Shown here: piece after piece, positions 14,198-18,973 of the stretch | Layout of the letters: the number at the start of each line of letters is the position of its first letter | Position numbering within the stretch: the first letter of the stretch is position 1 | Assembly: GCA_028280025.1 (NCBI GenBank) | Contig: JANQMO010000037.1 | Location: forward strand, 1 to 18,973 | DNA length: 18,973 nt | Source: Chlorobium sp. | GTDB lineage: Bacteria > Bacteroidota > Chlorobiia > Chlorobiales > Chlorobiaceae | Direction of reading: 5' to 3' | The notes under the pieces: model-generated | The model's database searches: none | Seen by the model: only the letters and a program-made list of their open reading frames with translations | What the model was told of the DNA's origin: nothing | Translations under genes and position numbers: made by a program

Positions 14198-14701
14198 ATG
14201 CAAAGGATTGTCCCGCTGGCGATAGCTGTCTTGAGCGTCCTCGGCCTGCTTTTTATGAGCACGTTCTACGGTAAAAAGTATTTCATACTCAATCAAACAG
14301 CGAGCCTGCCGCGCGGTTTTTATAGAATCATCGAGCGGCAGGATTACAATCGGGGCGATCTTGTCGCCTTTCATATTCCCGATACTATTCGAACATTTAT
14401 CGAGTCGAAGTTTCAGCTTCCGCGCGATGCGTATCTGATGAAACACGTTGTCGGCATCCCGGGAGACAGCTATTCCATAACCAATGGAGAATTTGTTGTT
14501 CAGGGGGAGTTAATCGGGGATGTGCTCTCGACTGATCCAGAGGGCAAACCAATGCCTCTTTATGAGTACAACGGTATTTTGGACAGAGGCTTGCTCGTTG
14601 CTAAAAAGGGATTGAATACAAGCATCGATTCCCGTTATTTCGGGCCAATAGCACAAGGTGATATTATTGGTATAGCAAAGCCATTGCTCCTCTTCGAGTG
14701 A
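14198..14701 (+). CDS. traF: TraF-type conjugal transfer peptidase/pilin cyclase (S26 family)
   Basis: A 167-residue membrane-anchored serine protease of the signal-peptidase S26C group, like RP4 TraF (178 aa). One N-terminal membrane helix (residues 4-22) is followed by a periplasmic domain. The catalytic Ser36 is in NQTASLPRGFY and the general base Lys82 in LMKHVVGIPGD; a late SIDSRYFGPI box completes the fold. In RP4 this enzyme removes the C-terminal tail of TrbC and joins the pilin ends into a ring; the trbC gene lies about 1.4 kb downstream here. ATG 14198 starts 29 bp past the last repeat unit. No SD is evident. A 421-bp AT-rich gap separates it from trbB, so it may be transcribed apart from the trb genes. 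Confidence 0.88.
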   Translation: MQRIVPLAIAVLSVLGLLFMSTFYGKKYFILNQTASLPRGFYRIIERQDYNRGDLVAFHIPDTIRTFIESKFQLPRDAYLMKHVVGIPGDSYSITNGEFVVQGELIGDVLSTDPEGKPMPLYEYNGILDRGLLVAKKGLNTSIDSRYFGPIAQGDIIGIAKPLLLFE

Positions 14702-15122
14702 TGGTCAAACGGATTGAAGCCTCGATTTCCCATTCCTCCTCTTTTCAGTGAGCGGTTTTTTCGCTTTTCATAACACTGATTTCCCGCCTCCTCCGCGCTT
14801 GTTTTTTTACGAGAAACCTGTTCGCAGACGTTTTACGCTTTATCCCGATGCTGAGATTATGACGTTATATGGTATGAGGGATCAGGATTGCGAAACTGTT
14901 TTTCCGTACAGTAATTGATACGCTAAAAAGACGTCTGCTATCTTTGGCAAGCCCTTCATCAGGGGCTTTAATGTGCGATATATATGTTTTTTTAGCGACC
15001 GAACGCCGTTCTTGTTTGCATATGCAGATTTTTTATTTGTGTTAAAATGAGCAAAAATATACTCATATAATTGTGTTTTTGTGGTTTATTGTTGTAATAT
15101 AGACGTTAAAATATGTATCGTA
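14702..15122 (+). promoter_or_regulatory. AT-rich 421-bp leader region before trbB
   Basis: I see no convincing gene here. Contents: a nested hairpin TCAGTG (14745-14750)/CACTGA (14774-14779) enclosing AGCG/CGCT just after traF, plausibly its transcript end; a hairpin AAGCCC (14949-14954)/GGGCTT (14963-14968), with a T run at 14987-14993; a palindrome GCATATGC (15018-15025); TATAAT at 15066-15071; and an inverted repeat ATGAG-N10-CTCAT at 15047-15066 abutting that -10. The AT richness rises toward trbB. The layout suggests a regulated promoter for the trb operon. Confidence 0.45.
15047..15071 (+). promoter_or_regulatory. Candidate trb promoter -10 with overlapping operator-like repeat
   Basis: TATAAT at 15066-15071 lies 51 bp upstream of the trbB ATG. 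The -35 region is poor (TTAAAA at 15042-15047, 18-bp spacer). An inverted repeat ATGAG (15047-15051) and CTCAT (15062-15066) fills the spacer and touches the -10, as repressor sites often do. No regulator gene is visible in the window. Confidence 0.35.
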
Positions 15123-16121
15123 ATGTCGGATATTGTTCAGAAGAGACGGTTTTCTTCACTGAAAAAGGCCGTTGCGCCAATAGAAAAACACCTCGATGAT
15201 GATACTGTTATCGAGATCATGCTGAATCCTGACGGAGTTGTCTGGATTGACAGGGTTGGTGCCGGGCTTGTTGAAACAGAAGAAATTATGAGCGTAAGCG
15301 AGGCAAGCCAGATGATACGTCTTGTAGCTGCAGCAATGGGTACGGAAGTCAATGAGGACAACCCTTCACTGTCAGGAAAGTTGCCGATATGGGGGGCTCG
15401 TGTTCAGGCATCAGTTCCGCCGATCGTCGATGCTCCGGCTTTTGCGCTTCGGAAACCGCCAAAGATTGTTTTTACACTTGATAATTACGTGGAAAAGAAA
15501 ATTGTTTCTCAAAACGAGGCAGATGCTCTTGCAGATGCTGTCAGAAACGGGAAAAGTATTCTTGTCGGCGGTGCGACAGGATCGGGAAAAACGACGCTGG
15601 CAAACGCGCTCCTGCAGGTTATCGCGGATTCGGGGGAGCGTGTCTATATCGTTGAAGACACGCCGGAATTGCAATGTCCGGCAAAAAACAAGCTACAGGT
15701 ACTCGTGCAGCCGCCGGTATACACGCATCACAGGGCAATTGTCGACGCATTGAGATACCGGCCCGACCGGATCATTGTCGGCGAGGTCAGGGACGGTTCG
15801 GCTCTCGACATGCTCAAGGCTTGGAATACCGGCCATCCCGGGTTCGCCACCGTCCATGCAAACAATGCGCGTTCAATGCTCGACCGGCTGTCGCAGTTGA
15901 TCGAGGAAGTTGTGCCTGTTGCGCCTCATCGCCTCATTGCCGATGCGATTGACTATTGTGTGCACATCAGGCGCGACCCGTTGCATCCTGCAGGCCGTTC
16001 TCTCAGCGGTATTGTTGCTGTTGACGGGTGGGACAAAGACGGCGGCTGGCAGTTTTCTTCTCTTGACGTTTCTGATGGTGTATGTGCTGTTGCACCATCG
16101 TCTTTCAACAACCACAAATAA
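15123..16121 (+). CDS. trbB: Conjugal transfer ATPase TrbB (VirB11 family)
   Basis: Hexameric cytoplasmic ATPase that powers the mating-pair formation (type IV secretion) system. 332 residues (RP4 TrbB 320). Walker A GATGSGKT (150-157), the Asp box IVEDTPELQ (176-184), Walker B-like IIVGEVRDGSALDML (217-231) and the His box TGHPGFATVHANNA (236-249) are all intact. The N-terminal domain starts near LKKAVAPIEKHLDD and includes EIMLNPDGVVWID. I use ATG 15123 because the family begins there; a GTG at 15081 would add 14 Cys-rich unconserved residues. trbC starts 8 bp after the stop. Order trbB-C-D-E is that of the RP4 Tra2 region. Confidence 0.95.
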   Translation: MSDIVQKRRFSSLKKAVAPIEKHLDDDTVIEIMLNPDGVVWIDRVGAGLVETEEIMSVSEASQMIRLVAAAMGTEVNEDNPSLSGKLPIWGARVQASVPPIVDAPAFALRKPPKIVFTLDNYVEKKIVSQNEADALADAVRNGKSILVGGATGSGKTTLANALLQVIADSGERVYIVEDTPELQCPAKNKLQVLVQPPVYTHHRAIVDALRYRPDRIIVGEVRDGSALDMLKAWNTGHPGFATVHANNARSMLDRLSQLIEEVVPVAPHRLIADAIDYCVHIRRDPLHPAGRSLSGIVAVDGWDKDGGWQFSSLDVSDGVCAVAPSSFNNHK

Positions 16122-16129
16122 ATGGTGCT

Positions 16130-16441
16130 ATGAACACAAAATCATTAGCGGCGGTAGTTGCGCTTGTTCTTGTTGCGGTCGCAGCGGACACTGCGTTTGC
16201 GTCAGGCTCGAATATGCCGTGGGAATCGAAACTGGATGCAATTCTTGACTCACTGACCGGTCCGGTATCCCGTGTGCTTGGTGCAATGTCAATTATCGGT
16301 GCCGGTATTGGTGTGGCTTTCAGCGATGGAGGCAGCGGTCTAAGGAAAGTGCTCTTTGTTGTCCTCGGTCTTTCCATAACGTATGCCGCTGTATCCTGGG
16401 GGCTGCCTTTCCTGGGCTTTGGAGGGGGGCTTGCCCTATGA
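16130..16441 (+). CDS. trbC: TrbC-type conjugative pilin precursor (VirB2-like)
   Basis: Major pilus subunit precursor, 103 residues. Signal peptide residues 1-24 (hydrophobic 7-19, cleavage likely after DTAFA, leaving Ser25 as the new N-terminus). Two further membrane helices at about 44-64 and 72-93 are separated by a short Gly/Asp/Ser loop (65-70, SDGGSG), the VirB2/TrbC hairpin topology. The C-terminus GFGGGLAL could be trimmed to a Gly and joined to the mature N-terminal Ser, as RP4 TraF does for TrbC; a TraF homologue is encoded upstream. It starts 8 bp after trbB and its TGA overlaps the trbD ATG by 4 nt. An in-frame earlier start inside trbB was rejected. Confidence 0.9.
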   Translation: MNTKSLAAVVALVLVAVAADTAFASGSNMPWESKLDAILDSLTGPVSRVLGAMSIIGAGIGVAFSDGGSGLRKVLFVVLGLSITYAAVSWGLPFLGFGGGLAL

Positions 16442-16689
16442 CAGAGGGTTTCGACGCTCCGGTTCATCGCTCCCTGACAGAAGTGATTCTGTTAGGGGGT
16501 CTTCCCCGCACAGTGGGGCTCCTTTTGTGGACGACAGCAGCAGCCGTCGGTTTTGGCCTGCAGCAGATATGGGTTTTGCCTTTTGCTATTGTCGCTCATA
16601 TCGGGCTGGTCTTTGTCACAAAAAAAGACCCGTTCTTTTTCGATGTGTTCGTTCATGCAATAAAAGCTCCTAAACAGTTGAATCCCTGA
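16438..16689 (+). CDS. trbD: Conjugal transfer protein TrbD (VirB3-like)
   Basis: Small inner-membrane component of the type IV secretion channel, 83 residues (RP4 TrbD 103). It starts with a polar segment EGFDAPVHRSLTEVILLGG (3-21) that matches the TrbD/VirB3 N-terminus, then two hydrophobic helices (about 23-40 and 42-60) and a short cytoplasmic tail with KKDPFFFDVF. VirB3 proteins work closely with the VirB4 ATPase, and here trbE follows after 7 bp. The start is fixed by the ATGA overlap with trbC, indicating translational coupling. Confidence 0.9.
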   Translation: MTEGFDAPVHRSLTEVILLGGLPRTVGLLLWTTAAAVGFGLQQIWVLPFAIVAHIGLVFVTKKDPFFFDVFVHAIKAPKQLNP

Positions 16690-16696
16690 CTCTGGT

Positions 16697-18973
16697 ATGT
16701 TCAATCTGAAAGAATATCGAGGCAGCACGACGCGGCTGCCGGATTACCTGCCCTGGGGGGCATTGACAGCGCCGGGCGTTGTCCTGCAAAAGAACGCCGT
16801 ATTGCAAAAGACGGTTTCTTTTCGCGGGCCTGATCTTGGCAGTTCATCGGAGTCGGAGCTTGTGGGGACGGTTGCCCGTTTGAATAACGCCCTGAAACGA
16901 CTTGGCAGCGGATGGGCCATTTTTATCGAAGCGCAGCGCTTCATATCTCCGGACTATCCAGGGGGACAATGGAAGCACCCTGCGGCGCAGTTGATTGACC
17001 TGGAAAGACAAAATATGTTTGCCGATGAAGGCACTCACTTCGAGAGCCTCTATTACTTGACCTTCACCAAGGAACTGCCATCGATGGCAGGCGGCAGGGT
17101 TGCCGATCTGTTCTACGACGATCCGGAACAAAAAGACGATGCGCAGGAAAACGAGAAAGAGCTTGGGCTTTTTATCAAAGAGGTCCGGGATGTCGTCGAC
17201 ATCATGTCCGGAGTGTTCAATGATGTCCATGAGCTCGATGATGACGAGACGCTGACGTTTCTGCACTCGACGATCAGCACGAACAGGCAATCAGTCAAGG
17301 CTCCTGATACGCCGATGTACCTCGATGCACTGCTGCCTGACCAGGCTCTTACCATCGGCGATTTTCCGATGCTTGGCGAAACGTTCATGCCGACCGTCAC
17401 GATAAACGGTTTTCCTACAGAATCGTTCCCAGGCATTCTTGACGCTTTGAACTATCTCGGTATTGAATACCGCTGGGTCGTTCGTTACATCTTTCTCGAC
17501 AAAACCGATGCGCGTAAAGAACTTGAACGGTACAGAAAACAGTGGTGGTCCAAGCGGAAGAACATCTTTACGCTTCTCAAGGAAGAGGCGACCAAAGAAC
17601 CTTCGGCTCTTGTGGATAACGACGCGGCCAACAAGGCAGCAGATGCGGACGCTGCGCTGCAGGAACTTGGCGACGATCTTGTCGCTTTCGGGTATATGAC
17701 GGCCACCGTTACAGTCAGCCACACGGATATGCCGGAAGCACTGCGGCGCATTCGGGAGGTAAAGCGGGTGATCCAGTCGAACGGTTTTACCGTTATGGAT
17801 GAGACTCTGAACGCATTTCAGGCATGGCTCGGCAGTCTTCCCGGGAATGTGTATCCGAACGTTCGCCGTCCGATGATGAGCACGCTAAACCTTGCGCACA
17901 TGATGCCGGTATCAGCGGTATGGGCGGGTGATGAGGAAAACAGGCATCTCAAAGAGGTTGCCGGAGTGGGTATTCCGCACATGCAATGCACGACAAGCGG
18001 CAACACGCCCTTTCGCCTGAATCTCAATGTCGGTGATGTAGGACACACGCTCATTATCGGTCCGACCGGTGCCGGTAAATCGACGCTGCTTGCCATGCTT
18101 GAGCTGCAATGGCTGAAATATCCCGACGCTCAGGTTGTCATTTTCGATAAAGACCGTTCGGCACGCGCGGCGACGCTCGTCGTTGGGGGCTCGTATTACG
18201 AGCCGGGCGGAGAGAATGCTCCGCTGGCATTCCAGCCGCTGTCAGAGATTGATAATCCCCAGGACCGCATCTGGGCCGCTGAGTTCATTTCACTCCTGAT
18301 CGAAGAACAGGGGGTAAACGTCAACCCGTCAACCCGCAAGCAAATAGACGAGGCGCTTGAAACGCTCTCCGAACAGGATAAAGACCACAGGACACTGACG
18401 GTATTTACCGATTACGTGCAGTCAAATGAGGTACGGGACGCGATCAGACCGTACACCGTCGTAGGTAATTACGGTCAGCTTTTTGATGCTGATGCGGACG
18501 GTATGACAGGCGGGTTCTGGCAGATGATCGAAATGGGTTCGCTCATGTCGATGTCGAAAGAAGCCATTATTCCCGCCCTGTTTTACCTCTTTCATCGTGT
18601 CGAGAAGCTGTTTGACGGCAGGCCGACCCTGCTTGTTCTCGATGAGGCATGGATGTTCCTGAAGCACCCTGTGTTCATGAACCAGTTGCAGAACTGGCTC
18701 AAAACGCTGAGGAAGAAAAACGTCTATGTCGTCTTCGCCACGCAGGAAGTGGCTGATGCGGCGGATTCACCCATTATGGCTACGATCCTGTCTGCATGTC
18801 ATACCAAGATATATCTCCCGGATGAAGAGGCCCTTGCCCCCGGTATGGCGCAGGCGTACAGAAATTTCGGATTGACCGATACCGAAATCACCATCCTGAC
18901 AAGGGCGCAGAAGAAACGCGATTACTACTACCGCTCATCGAGAGGCCGAAGGATGTTCAGCATGAACCTTGGC
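16697..18973 (+). CDS. trbE: Conjugal transfer ATPase TrbE (VirB4 family), 3' end cut by window
   Basis: Large ATPase of the mating-pair formation complex, needed for pilus assembly and DNA transfer. The frame is open from ATG 16697 to the window end, 759 codons (RP4 TrbE 852), so roughly the last tenth is missing. N-terminal FNLKEYRGSTTRLPDYLPWG (2-21) and YRGPDL-like FRGPDLGSSSESEL are TrbE-specific. The CagE/VirB4 N-terminal domain extends to about residue 390. The ATPase domain has Walker A GPTGAGKS (455-462) and Walker B LLVLDEAWMF with Asp649-Glu650, then a TQEVADAADS motif (VirB4 conserved TQ). It starts 7 bp after trbD. Continuation into trbF, trbG and later genes beyond the window is expected from RP4 order. 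Confidence 0.95.
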   Translation, partial: MFNLKEYRGSTTRLPDYLPWGALTAPGVVLQKNAVLQKTVSFRGPDLGSSSESELVGTVARLNNALKRLGSGWAIFIEAQRFISPDYPGGQWKHPAAQLIDLERQNMFADEGTHFESLYYLTFTKELPSMAGGRVADLFYDDPEQKDDAQENEKELGLFIKEVRDVVDIMSGVFNDVHELDDDETLTFLHSTISTNRQSVKAPDTPMYLDALLPDQALTIGDFPMLGETFMPTVTINGFPTESFPGILDALNYLGIEYRWVVRYIFLDKTDARKELERYRKQWWSKRKNIFTLLKEEATKEPSALVDNDAANKAADADAALQELGDDLVAFGYMTATVTVSHTDMPEALRRIREVKRVIQSNGFTVMDETLNAFQAWLGSLPGNVYPNVRRPMMSTLNLAHMMPVSAVWAGDEENRHLKEVAGVGIPHMQCTTSGNTPFRLNLNVGDVGHTLIIGPTGAGKSTLLAMLELQWLKYPDAQVVIFDKDRSARAATLVVGGSYYEPGGENAPLAFQPLSEIDNPQDRIWAAEFISLLIEEQGVNVNPSTRKQIDEALETLSEQDKDHRTLTVFTDYVQSNEVRDAIRPYTVVGNYGQLFDADADGMTGGFWQMIEMGSLMSMSKEAIIPALFYLFHRVEKLFDGRPTLLVLDEAWMFLKHPVFMNQLQNWLKTLRKKNVYVVFATQEVADAADSPIMATILSACHTKIYLPDEEALAPGMAQAYRNFGLTDTEITILTRAQKKRDYYYRSSRGRRMFSMNLG

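Noticed and set aside
13608..14200. A tRNA gene or attachment-site repeat at the element border
   Set aside because: I found no tRNA-like cloverleaf or CCA-end sequence, and with only one border in the window a direct repeat cannot be recognised.

Overview
The window reads as a chromosomal segment of a Gram-negative bacterium of intermediate GC content. The protein sequences and gene mix (split-type purS/purQ, DUF4136 lipoprotein, His-type AspRS, genes often lacking a clear Shine-Dalgarno) most resemble green sulfur bacteria (Chlorobiaceae, for example Chlorobium/Prosthecochloris). That assignment is an inference from remembered family similarity and was not tested by a search.

Positions 1-13607 are core genome. 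A partial gene tail (3-86) converges on a leftward group made of a CoA-binding protein, ddl (D-Ala-D-Ala ligase) and a TPR protein. A DUF4136 lipoprotein (2620-3210) converges on, and overlaps by 17 bp, a leftward lipoyl/octanoyl transferase (LipM-like). Then comes a long rightward series: panB (pantothenate), pssA (phosphatidylserine synthase), purS and purQ (FGAM synthase subunits), a UMF1-type MFS transporter, a YihY/BrkB membrane protein, dnaX (clamp-loader subunit) and aspS. A strong rho-independent terminator follows aspS (13571-13607).

The most notable core feature is dnaX. Its reading frame ends after 399 codons, just past a run of ten A residues. The tau C-terminal region continues in the -1 frame to 11633. 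The heptamer A AAA AAG, an SD-like AAGGGA 10 nt upstream and a hairpin 7 nt downstream make a programmed frameshift or transcriptional slippage site. Normal decoding would give a gamma-like protein and shifted decoding the full tau (about 602 aa), the reverse of the E. coli arrangement.

Positions 13608-14200 form a decayed boundary. It holds a broken terpene-cyclase-like gene (internal deletion, frame change, lost 3' half), then a striking inverted array of GTGGAC/GTCCAC 9-nt repeats able to fold into a hairpin of about 140 nt.

From 14198 to the right edge the window enters an IncP/RP4-type conjugation module: traF-type pilin peptidase/cyclase, a 421-bp AT-rich regulatory stretch, then tightly packed trbB, trbC, trbD and trbE (cut by the window end). 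This is probably the left part of an integrated conjugative element or a remnant of one. No integrase, relaxase or attachment site is visible here. I see no tRNA, rRNA, CRISPR array or insertion sequence.
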